Of a stretch of DNA of 64,000 nucleotides, positions 29,297 through 38,600 are shown one piece after another (position 1 is the first letter of the stretch; every line of letters starts with the position of its first letter). Location of the stretch: positions 2,232,001-2,296,000 of the forward strand of contig OX595985.1 of the NCBI GenBank assembly GCA_951394045.1. Reading direction: 5' to 3'. The notes beneath the pieces were generated by a model. It did not search any database and was not told the DNA's origin. It worked only from the letters and a program-made list of their open reading frames with translations. Both the position numbers and the translations under genes were made by a program. The stretch is from Nitzschia sp. DOCU1 (taxonomy: Eukaryota; Bacillariophyta; Bacillariophyceae; Bacillariales; Bacillariaceae).

Positions 29297-29770
29297 ATTA
29301 TCCTTTCTATCGCTCATCTTTAGTTTAGTCCCACCGCCACGTCAAAGAACTACTAGTACTAGCTAAAGAAATCACATCTACAAAGCAGCGAGGATGGGCG
29401 TGCTACCGGTAGTATCCAACAGAACCAGTTAGAAGAAGATACGACACCCTGACCACGATCGAGAAGAGCGATCTTCTTGCCGTAGTATGATAGTAGTACT
29501 AGTTCTTCTTCTCCTCGACTAGTGGAACGGCGGCCGCGAGGCTTGCATCATCATGGGCACCAGCCGTCCCATTCAAACTACCGCCTGCCTTTGCACTCGA
29601 GTGGTGTTACAAAACTTTTTGGCTTGCTTTGGGAAGGTAGTAGTTTGTGGGTGCCATCGCTTTCTCTCTAGAGCTAGCTCTCCTCCCTAGCAACAGAAGG
29701 TCCGACGGAGGTGGTGTGTGCAAGTTCCTGACGTTGATTATACGTGTAACCTAACCCTATTCCTCCTAAA
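29297..29770. other. intergenic region
   Basis: Convergent 3' ends of the glycosyltransferase gene (+) and the 29771 coiled-coil gene (-). One CTACCGGTAG palindrome at 29403-29412. No gene. Confidence 0.4.
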
Positions 29771-30577
29771 TTATTCTCCATTTGCCGCTGGATCTTCTCC
29801 ACCCCCATGTTCCAATGTTTCATTCAATTCTTCAATGGTTCGTTCTTGCATTTCATGAATGCTATTAAGTTGTTCCAATTTCTTTTCGGTTTCTTCCAAT
29901 TCAGCTTCCAAATCTGCCACGGTAGTTTCCACCGATACCTTACCCTTCAAACGCTCTAATTCCAATTGATTTTCTCGAATACGATCATCGTATTCGGCTT
30001 GCATTTCTGCCTTTTGTTCTTCCAACAACTCCAATTGTTTACGCAACTCCAATTCGGTACGGCATCGATCTTCGACAATTTCGGAAATTTCCTTTTTGAG
30101 TGAATTCACCACTTCTTCACAGGATTGTTCGACTTGCGCCATTTGATGCGACGTGGCATCCATTTTTTTGACTGCCTTGGCTAACTGACTCTGGAGTTTC
30201 ATGACATATTGACTATCAACGCCGCCTTTGGGGGCCACGCCCTTGATCAAATTGGCATATTCATGAATGGCATCTTTATCTTGCATATCTTTTTCCAAGG
30301 CTTCCAGCCTTTCTTCTACGGCTTTAGTTTGTCGTTTCAAACGTTCCACTTCAATTCTATGCAAAATCGCTTCTTTCATTTGTCGCAAACGTTCTTCTTC
30401 CAATTCTTTTTGCAAGGCAGTCAATTCTTGATGTTTTTCCAAGCGAGTCTTTTCCAGCGCCGAGACTTGAGCATCGCGGGCCCGGACTTGTTTTTCTAAA
30501 TCCGCTCTCACACCTTCTTCTTCTTCATCTAAATTCAACACATCGGGATGAAGAGCAGCATCTGGAGGAGCCGACAT
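29771..30577 (-). CDS. coiled-coil protein, 268 aa, window family member
   Basis: The first in-frame ATG is at 30577 (MSAPPDAALHPDVLNLDEEE). After an acidic N-terminus almost the whole protein is coiled coil. The segment SQYVMKLQSQLAKAVKKMD (about residues 122-140) matches SSYVLRMQAQLCKAMHSMG of the divergent neighbour at 31036. LKKEISEIVEDR (160-171) followed by ELRKQLELLEEQK matches LKEEIADLMEDR followed by DLLNQLAALDNQK in the 4787-6820 protein. It is therefore one of three clear paralogues here. The function is unknown. It is transcribed head to head with the 31036 gene across 458 bp. Confidence 0.78.
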   Translation of the reverse strand: MSAPPDAALHPDVLNLDEEEEGVRADLEKQVRARDAQVSALEKTRLEKHQELTALQKELEEERLRQMKEAILHRIEVERLKRQTKAVEERLEALEKDMQDKDAIHEYANLIKGVAPKGGVDSQYVMKLQSQLAKAVKKMDATSHQMAQVEQSCEEVVNSLKKEISEIVEDRCRTELELRKQLELLEEQKAEMQAEYDDRIRENQLELERLKGKVSVETTVADLEAELEETEKKLEQLNSIHEMQERTIEELNETLEHGGGEDPAANGE

Positions 30578-31035
30578 GATTGTATTAGTATTAGTAGTAG
30601 CAGTAGTGCAACGTAAAGAGGGAAACACAACAAGAACTATGAGAAGTGAAAGATGCTATCTCTCGTTGTTGCCCATGTCCTCGGCGGCTCTCGGTCATGG
30701 TGGTCCAACGTATTTTGCCTCCACTTCCGGGTGCTTGCGCCCGTCAGCCAATGATGGATCTTCAGAACTGTATACAATATTCGCGGCGGCAGTCCCCTGG
30801 AAAACAATGCCTCGCAAGACCCACCCACGACGAAGGACAGACTGCCGCCACATCAGAGAGGTGGACAAAATCAGCGAGCTGTGAGGAGCGACCATGACGA
30901 CGACGACGACAGCCTTTTTGCTGCCGCACCATTTCCCCTCTTGTGGTAGCATAGTAGCAGTCATTGCTGACTAGCAAACAACACCTTTCAGCAGAAGCAG
31001 ACCCCTCTAGTGACTGTTCAAAACAACAACAAATC
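30578..31035. other. head-to-head promoter of two paralogous coiled-coil genes
   Basis: 458 bp between the ATGs at 30577 (-) and 31036 (+). Minus- and plus-strand short frames here lack domains. A shared bidirectional promoter is possible but no motif proves it. Confidence 0.4.
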
Positions 31036-31917
31036 ATGGAAGAGACAATTTTACAAGAAATGATTCGGGATCGTGAGATTCAAATCAAAATGATTCAAAC
31101 CAAGCTCGAATTGCAAGCTTCCAAAATGGAACGCCTCAAGGGAGAACTTGAAGACATTCAACAACTCTATCAACAAGAACATGTTCAACACACTTTAGGC
31201 TTGGAACAAGCGCATCATCGTTTGCAAAAAGTCAAAGCTCAAGTCAAGGAAACTTTGCAGAGTCTAGATATGAAAAAACAACAACAAGGAACGCAATTGC
31301 ATTTGTATAATGAAGTCATGAAAGCGATTGCGTCGCCGGAATCGAGAGAATCGTCGTATGTCTTGCGAATGCAAGCGCAACTATGCAAAGCCATGCATAG
31401 TATGGGCATGATGGAAACGCAACTCGCCATGATGACCAACGAGTCTCAAGACAGACAAAAATACTTGAAAGACACCTTAACATGGACGGTGGAAGAAAAG
31501 TCGCAAGTCGAATTAAAGTTGATGAATGATCTTGTGTTGGCGGATAATGCGAGACGACAAGTCGAATCGCTGCACAAGGAAATGATGGAAACGTTCACAG
31601 CGGAAAAGGATGCTTTAGTAGAAAAATTGGAAAAACAACAAGAAGACGCCGAAAAGTCAGAACCAGAAGAAGAAGAGGACGATGATGAAGAAAAGGAAGA
31701 ACTCAAGGAAATTTTAGTACAAGGGCGAGAAGAAATTGAACGGTTGGAAGCGGAAAACAAGGTAGAGTTGGCAAAGCTAGAAGAACTCAAACAAAAGGTG
31801 GCGGCGATTCGGGGAGAAGATTTTGTGGAAGAATTAGTGTCGACGATTGCTGAGGAATTTAAAGAACGAGAAGAAGAAAAAGAAGAGGCGGAAGACGAAG
31901 AGGATGATGAAGAGTAG
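31036..31917 (+). CDS. coiled-coil protein, 293 aa, window family member
   Basis: ATG 31036 (MEETILQEMIRDREIQIKMI); the frame upstream has no ATG. The first 85% is coiled coil. SSYVLRMQAQLCKAMHSMG (about 106-124) and LKDTLTWTVEEK (144-155) align with the 29771-30577 protein. Two acidic runs (EEEEDDDEEKEELKE; the C-terminal EDEEDDEE) and a Lys/Glu-rich end are specific to this copy. It is the most diverged of the three family members. No function is known. Confidence 0.75.
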   Translation: MEETILQEMIRDREIQIKMIQTKLELQASKMERLKGELEDIQQLYQQEHVQHTLGLEQAHHRLQKVKAQVKETLQSLDMKKQQQGTQLHLYNEVMKAIASPESRESSYVLRMQAQLCKAMHSMGMMETQLAMMTNESQDRQKYLKDTLTWTVEEKSQVELKLMNDLVLADNARRQVESLHKEMMETFTAEKDALVEKLEKQQEDAEKSEPEEEEDDDEEKEELKEILVQGREEIERLEAENKVELAKLEELKQKVAAIRGEDFVEELVSTIAEEFKEREEEKEEAEDEEDDEE

Positions 31918-32977
31918 TGGGAGTCTTGGCAGAAGTTTTGTTGAAGCTACTACTACTAATACGTCGCAGACAATGGCGCGAAGGGCTTTAGCTTGGAAGC
32001 TTTGTCAATGACCCCAGTCAAAATCAGTCGTCCCACGCAATTGTAATGCATGTGGAACAGCAACTGGATGGTTGATTGTTCCATTCATTATATTACGAAT
32101 TGTACATATGTGGTGGAATGATGATGCTGCCGGACCAACTACTACGAATCCATGGGTATCATGAAGACATGCCTTTTTACTGTTGACACGACATTTGTGC
32201 TGTATTATGTGGACAACTTCTTGGCGCTACAAAAAGTCTAAGAAGAAATTGAAAATTGTTTACTTTTTACCCCATATCATGTATCCCTTCGTTTGTTTGT
32301 CGTTTGCTTGATTCAGATTCGTCGTGGTTTCGAGGTATAGTTGGTGACGTAAATATAAATTGTTGCCATGCAGAGGAGAATAATAGCTCGACTACTCTAG
32401 TATGTCTACCATGAAAGCAGCTACCTTGACTATCGCGAGGAACGATCTATCTGTTTCGGTCGGCAAGGCACCCCTCTACGCTGCTGTACTACTACTCTCG
32501 TTAATCCCCGCGTTTTACTCTACTACCAGCCAGCAAAAGGAGTAGTGGATACAGCCACATTGCTTTCTTCAGCAACTACAGACAGTATCTCATGAGAGAC
32601 ACAAAAGAAGATATAGTTCCGTTCTTTCCCTTTCTTTGTTGGAAGTAGTGTCTTTGGTTCGAGCCAATATGTAGTTTCCTAGTTGCCAAAGGAAGCGGCA
32701 TCCTACGTACCGGTAGTACCAGGTACGTCTGGCAGCCTTTCCTCACCGTACGTACTATCGTCCGGCGTGATGACGAAATGCCAGACACCAAAATCGCATC
32801 CAAACCCGTCTTGCATCAAAGAAAAAAGGGACGACGGATATCGCGAAGCAAATCACAAAAGCGGACTGCCTATACGGTGACATGTAATTGTGCTTCTCCT
32901 CCCGAACTTACAAGCTCTCAACTCAACGAGGTGGAATCTGAAAGCTATCGTATCGCCCAACAACCAGGCACAGAATA
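31918..32977. other. gene-poor spacer of 1.1 kb
   Basis: Several short frames occur without recognisable content. Simple tri-nucleotide runs (CTACTACTA) are scattered. No gene is called. Confidence 0.4.
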
Positions 32978-33889
32978 ATGAACGAGGAAATCCATCCAGA
33001 ACGGCAGCAACAGGCACGTACCCACCTTCGAAAACAGAGGAAACAAGGGCAAGATCGTCTCAATCGATTGTTGGGGTGGATCCCGGGACAACAGTGCACA
33101 TATCATGATAATCGTGGATGGGTGCTAGGAGTCAGCTTTCAGAAGCCTTACCTGATTCACGCCGCTAATGAACCGTCCAACCCTGAACGACTTTTGATTA
33201 GACGAATGCGGGCCTGTGTTGGTTGGGCCATTCATGGTATTATCATTGATCTTGTGAGTGGTGATCGTATTGGATATTGCCATCGCCTCGCATCTCTCTC
33301 AGACGAAAACGGAATCAAACGGCGTCACGGAACCCCCTGGGTAGATGTGGAGTTTGGTGACCACGTCGTGGGTCTTTCGGGTTTCAATTTGCAAGGAGCT
33401 GGTGCATATCTTTGTCATTCGCTCAATTTCCACCTGGCTTCTGGCCGTACCATCTCCTTTGCCGCCACACACGAACCATGGAAGGGATTTCCCTTTCAGT
33501 GGCATGTTCCGGAACACACACTTTTCCACTACCCCTCCTTTCGTGGCGGCTGCTGCAATGGCTTGTCGGCGGTTCAGACGACCATGCACTTGCCAGTTCA
33601 AGTGAGCTTTCGGTATCACAACACTTTGACCGAGGAACAAATGGAACGTAGACGGCTATCGGAACCTGCCATGAAGAAACTGAGAGATCTAAGTGTTATT
33701 ATACATTGCATCAACTTGAAATTACAAGTGCACGGTTGCCATGGTCTTGGACCCGATGTTTGGAGAGCAATTATTGGGGACTATATGCTCGGAAGGGATT
33801 TGCTCGATGCGGAAACCCCATTTAGAGCACTAAGCAGAGAGAGAAGAAGTCAAAGCCGCAAGGAGGTCGCACCGTTTATTACGATCTAA
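32978..33889 (+). CDS. unknown protein, possible jacalin-like beta-prism domain
   Basis: Single exon, 303 aa, ATG 32978. The middle (about 70-170) alternates hydrophobic strands and Gly turns: CVGWAIHGIIIDLVSGDRIG, DVEFGDHVVGLSGFNLQG, LNFHLASGRTISFAATHEPW. The order 'identity of a G-rich start, a GD/E-x-V-x-x-(L/V)-S-G turn, then a ligand-like G-R strand' is reminiscent of jacalin-type lectins, but I cannot confirm this. The C-terminal third is helical (EPAMKKLRDLSVIIHCINLK, PDVWRAIIGDYML). No signal peptide, so probably cytosolic or nuclear. The gene is well supported as coding; the fold is speculative. Confidence 0.6.
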   Translation: MNEEIHPERQQQARTHLRKQRKQGQDRLNRLLGWIPGQQCTYHDNRGWVLGVSFQKPYLIHAANEPSNPERLLIRRMRACVGWAIHGIIIDLVSGDRIGYCHRLASLSDENGIKRRHGTPWVDVEFGDHVVGLSGFNLQGAGAYLCHSLNFHLASGRTISFAATHEPWKGFPFQWHVPEHTLFHYPSFRGGCCNGLSAVQTTMHLPVQVSFRYHNTLTEEQMERRRLSEPAMKKLRDLSVIIHCINLKLQVHGCHGLGPDVWRAIIGDYMLGRDLLDAETPFRALSRERRSQSRKEVAPFITI

Positions 33890-34011
33890 ACATGTCATAT
33901 CAAGCCATGATACAATCTCATATGGACATAGTAAGAGTATAAATCGTCATATGCTCTACAACTAAAGGTCGTGAATAGATAGATCTGCCCACCAGTTCGG
34001 CTTCTACAAAT

Positions 34012-34896
34012 TCAATTGCTCTTCTTTTCTCTCATTTCAAATTCAATTTCTTCCTCCCCGTCGTCATCGAGTAGGCCACGGCGTTCCGCTACGGCACCTG
34101 GATTTTCCTGGAGGATTGCCCCGCCGCCCCCAACGACAGGCGCCGTGTTTCGTCCATTGATCCGATTCTCAAAGTTTATGGCAAACATTTGCAAGCGTCG
34201 TCGAGCGCCCTCTCCAAGCTCTGTAAAAAAAAAGCAAGTTAGGAGAAAGCAATCTCGTTAGTTTTCAGCTTCTATTGCCAAAAGGCAACCAACGAACTAG
34301 TACTTACTCGCGAGATTCTCCACAGCAACATTGACCCCTTCAAACGGATTCACCTGAGGCGCTGCTTGTTGATTCGATCGCCGCTGTCCTGGCGGTCGAT
34401 TATTAGTAGCAGCAGCACTACCCGCTCGGCGACTACCTCTTGCCAAATGTGCAAAGTCTGGATTTCGCGCTAGTTCTTCCGAAAACAATTCATCCTGCAG
34501 CATTCGCGCCAGCGTTTCATCGTCCATGGCCGCCCCAGCAGCACCCGGTGCTCCTCCAATGGATCGGTGTTTATATCCTGGAATTCGTAGAAACTCCTTT
34601 GGTAATTCCGTTGGTGTACCACGTCCCTTTTTGGCAGGAGCAGCAGCTGCACCAGCACTGGCACCACCACCTTGCCCTAATTGTCTCGCCAATTCTTCGT
34701 CCATCGAAACACCCGTCGATTTCAAGCGTTGAATTAACACCTGTGGATCCTTGGATCCATGATTCAAAATTCGTTCACAGGTATTTTCCATGTGTCCCTT
34801 TTCATGTCGAAGGACGGCATCCAAGGTTTCCCGCGTCCACGGAGCACCAAACATGGCCTCCAGAGTGCTCAATGCTTCTTCATAGGTAATCGACAT
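34012..34896 (-). CDS. CUE-domain protein, 2 exons
   Basis: Exons 34896-34308 and 34220-34012 (87-bp intron, donor GTAAGT after GCGA, poly-T/ACAG acceptor) give 265 aa. Residues 2-48 (YEEALSTLEAMFGAPWTRE, LDAVLRHEKGHMENTCERIL) match a CUE ubiquitin-binding domain: a three-helix bundle with MF after helix 1 and a final di-hydrophobic. Downstream are an Ala/Gly-rich linker, LPKEFLRIPGY and MDDETLARMLQDELFSEEL, a pattern seen in plant and algal CUE proteins of unknown role. The C-terminus is acidic. The role in ubiquitin recognition is inferred from the domain only. Reading through without splicing would stop just after the donor. Confidence 0.78.
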
Positions 34897-35385
34897 GATT
34901 TTAGTTCGATTGTGTATGTACCAACAAGCTTTAACAGTTGAGTAGTAGTAGGGGGTCAAGCGTGTGATCTAGCGTTCGTAGCGTTAAATGTACCGAGCGT
35001 GGATTCAGATGACGCAACGAAGCAATGCAACGGCTCGAGAACAACGTATCCAATCGGTAGCAGGACTGAATGTTCAAGAGAGGAAGATCCGCAGGGTCTT
35101 GTGGAATGACTGACGGTAGCAATCAAATGTAAAGGAACGAGTTGTTGTGGGTCAAGCCTATTACTGTCGTGCAAGGCTCGAGGATGGATTTGAGTCTTAC
35201 TTTTGTAGCCAAGGTTTTGCGCATGTCGTTTACCTTCCTCTATCGTCGCCATCGTCATCGTGGAGAGGGCGGAGAGCCGGAAAGCACGTTGAGAGGAAGG
35301 CGAACGTCTTGGAAGCAGAGCGATGCTACCGTTGCGCGAGCCCGCCAGGCTCATCTTCGTCTTGCCTTCTGCCGTCTTCAAAGAT
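34897..35385. other. intergenic region left of the retrotransposon
   Basis: Promoter side of the CUE gene and the flank of the insertion. Short frames on both strands are not supported by any recognisable domain. Confidence 0.4.
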
Positions 35386-35391
35386 CGCGAA
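35386..35391. repeat. target-site duplication, left
   Basis: CGCGAA, repeated at 41506-41511. The usual copia duplication is 5 bp (GCGAA); the sixth base may be chance. Confidence 0.8.
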
Positions 35392-35638
35392 TGTTACAAT
35401 TCGGTAGTTCCTAGCTCGGCAGCTACTCGAATTGGGGCTCGATGAACTAGCTTGTTCTATAGTGAAATTAATGAGCTATTCAGTTTAGAGTGCAATGTAG
35501 AGTCCACCGCCTCTTAGAATTCGATTTCTCTCCATAGGCCTCTTAGAGACTCTTCGAAATAGTTGTGTTGTAGCTCCTCTGAGTCAGTCGTATTTGAGTC
35601 GTGGAACCGGACTCGTGTTGAATCGTATTATTCCAACA
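35392..35638 (-). repeat. 3' LTR of the copia element
   Basis: 247 bp, matching 41259-41505 at all positions but one. It has the TGTTGG...GTAACA ends expected of a copia LTR when read on the minus strand. Confidence 0.95.
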
Positions 35639-35652
35639 CTCCCTCTCACGAG
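35639..35652 (-). other. candidate polypurine tract
   Basis: Read on the minus strand the sequence is CGTGAGAGGGAGTG immediately before the 3' LTR, the expected place for plus-strand priming. Confidence 0.6.
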
Positions 35653-35681
35653 TCTAGTGAAGTCGACTCTATAAGTAATAG

Positions 35682-38600
35682 CTACCACCCGTTGATGGCC
35701 TTGCGGTGGTGCTTAAATTCTTCTTCATTGAGTGGTTTGGTGAGAATGTCCGCCGGTTGGTTCTTGGTGTCGATGGGATGGATTGTGATTAGTCCCTTGT
35801 CGACATAGGATCGAAAGTGGAACAACTTGTTGTTGAGGTGCTTGGTCCTCGGGCGAAACTTGTGCGTCTTTGCAATTTCCACCGCGCCACTGTTATCTTC
35901 GAATACTCTGCAGTGAACTTTCGGTCCTCCAGCGTTGACCGGGTACCCTCGCTCTTTCATCTCGATTAGTAAATTCATCACAGGTATCGCCTCTCGTAGT
36001 GCATAGGATAAACCGGTGACCTCGGCTTCTGTCGTCGACAATGCAATCTCCATCTGTAGAGTTGACTTCCATGCGATTGGGATTCCACCGTAGAGTATGT
36101 AGAACCCGTGTCTTGACCTTGCCGTCGTTCGGTCTCGTCCCGCCAATAGTGGATCATAGTTGCCCGCAAAGTCCGCATCCACATAAACCTCCAACGGTTT
36201 GCTTGGATCAGGCCGCATTATTGTACCCTCGACACGTGTCCCCTTCAAGTACCGTCCAATATTCTTCACTGCCTGTGCATGCTTCATCTTAGGTTCATGA
36301 GAGAACCTTGCACATTGGTGGACCGAGTATGCCAACTCGTTTCTCGAACCAGCGACCAGGTAATGCAGCTTCCCAATGACACTTCGGTAGTCAAAGTGCT
36401 TGTCAAACGGCCGGTCATCTTCATGTCGTGATAGGATCTTGGATGATATCATTGGGGTCTCTCTGGTAGTCGTATTCTTCTGGTTCAAGTGCAAATCCTC
36501 CAAGACTTGGTCGATCAGTTTTGGTTGTGATAACTTGATCGTTCCGTCGTCGCGCCGATCGATGTTGACGCCAAGAAAGTCTGTCAGTGATCCCTCAACT
36601 GTGATATCCAGCGCCTTGGAAATTTCTTCAACCGTCTTGTCGATTTCTCGTTGGTCTGGGCCTGCAAGTATGCTGTCGTCCGTGTAGAGGACATAGATCA
36701 TATTGCCCTTGTAGAATATGCAATCGTCATGTTTTGACTGCTCAAATCCCAGCTGCTCCAACTTCGTCTTCAGGAATAGAAACCAGGTGCGGCCAGCATC
36801 TTTTCCTCCATAGAGGTTTCGGTTCACTTGTAATACCCATTCCTTTGGATTGTCAACGCCATCCAGTGTAAACCCCTTTGGAATCTCCATGTAGAGGTCT
36901 CGAACTGCCGGGGCCTGGGGAAACGCCAGTACGTAGTCAAGCTGGACTGTCTTCCAGTTGCACAGTAGCACCAACGCCAACAATAGTCGGATTGCTGTCC
37001 ATCCTGCAACCGGTGCATAGGTTTCCTTGTAGTGCTCACCGTAGACCATCTTGGATCCGTCGATGTTGCATCTGGCCTTGTACTTTTTGATCTCGTTTGT
37101 TCGAATATCTCGCTTGCGTCGTAGTTGCCACACAGCCTTTAGAATCTTGGCTCCCTCTGGGACTTCGCTTCTTCTCCGGAGGGTATAGAGTCCCTTTGAG
37201 ATTTGCTCCTCAATTTCGGTCTCCATTGCCTGACCAAAGTGCTCCCAATCTGGTTGTCGCATTGCCTCGTGCAAATAGAGTGTGTCCGGATCCGCTTTCG
37301 CTTTGAGCGCGTAGATTTCTGTACTGTGGTCATCGTTGTCACGTGGGAATAGTGCCTGGTAGGAGAATATCTCACTCGTAGCTCCGGTGCTCTCCTCTAT
37401 CTCCACAGCTTGCGCTTCGATGAGCCGCTCCACAGGTTTGCGTTTGCGTTGTGATCGTCGAGTTTGTGTTGGAATTTTGTTGTGGTCGGCCATGCTCGCC
37501 GACTGATCCGCCGGGTGAGCTCCCGGGTCAGTATCTGGGGCTAAATCAGCTCCGTTTGAGGGTGCAGGCTTGCCTTGCTCGCTGCCCGCAGCTCCCTCTG
37601 GTGGGTACTCAGCTGGTACCTCTTTGAACGCCGCGCGCTCGGGCGTCCCTTCTCCGCGCTTGCCTGTTTGTGTCAACTTTTCGCTGACACTTGTAACACT
37701 TTCGCCATCCAACTGTTGGGATGATTGCTGTTGCTTAGCGAGGGCTTTCGCTTGCTCTTCGTTGCGCACCAATCCTGCCTTGACCTGCCACATGGACATA
37801 TGCTTTGTCCCTTCACCGTATAGCTGCTTGACGGTGTCGAAGTGTGGGTCAAACTTGACATGATATTGCGGTGAGACCAAGCCGGTCTCTGGGTTTAGCA
37901 CCAGCGCCACGTTGCGATTGTGATGCGGAGATCGTCCTAGGTAAATTCCGACTCGAGATCGATCCTTCCACTTGTGATGGATTCGTGTGCTGCCTCTCAA
38001 GCTTGGGTCCAGCACGTATACAGGGCATCCGAAGGGCTTCCAGTGCTTTGGGTTGGTTGTCACTTCGGTTCCTGAGAAGATTTGATCCGGTGAGCGACGC
38101 TGCTTGTCACTCATGTTGGGAGTCGCGTTGATTGACTCATTGGCCATTCGTAGGGCATATGGCCATAGGTTGGCTGATATCTCTTGCGGCCACTTTCGCT
38201 TGGCATGCAATAACATAGACCTTGTTAATTCTTGTAGTCGTCGGATGCGCGCCTCTGCCTTTCCGTTTTGATGATGTGCATCGACACCTGCAAAGGTCAT
38301 GCCTTGTCCTTTCTTCAGGCAGTCCGCCATCCATTCGAAGCCACGGAAGATTCCGTTATCCGCGTGATAGTGCTCGACCTTGGTGCCCTCTTGTTGGCAA
38401 ATTCGCTCCCAAGCCAATTTTGCTTCCAGCGTTTCTGCACCGCTTTGTGTCTTCTGTAGGTGGACGTAGCCTCGACCCGAGTAGACATCCACAAACACGG
38501 TTGCGTAGGTGTATCGGCTGGTTGTTAATTTCCCAGTGAGGTGGGCGATGAAGCCAGGTGTTGGGCTTTTCAATTGGTCGACAGCGACCACCTGTCCAGG

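Noticed and set aside
34956..35381. 141-codon minus-strand frame left of the retroelement
   Set aside because: No recognisable domain; composition does not look coding, and it ends at the insertion flank by chance.
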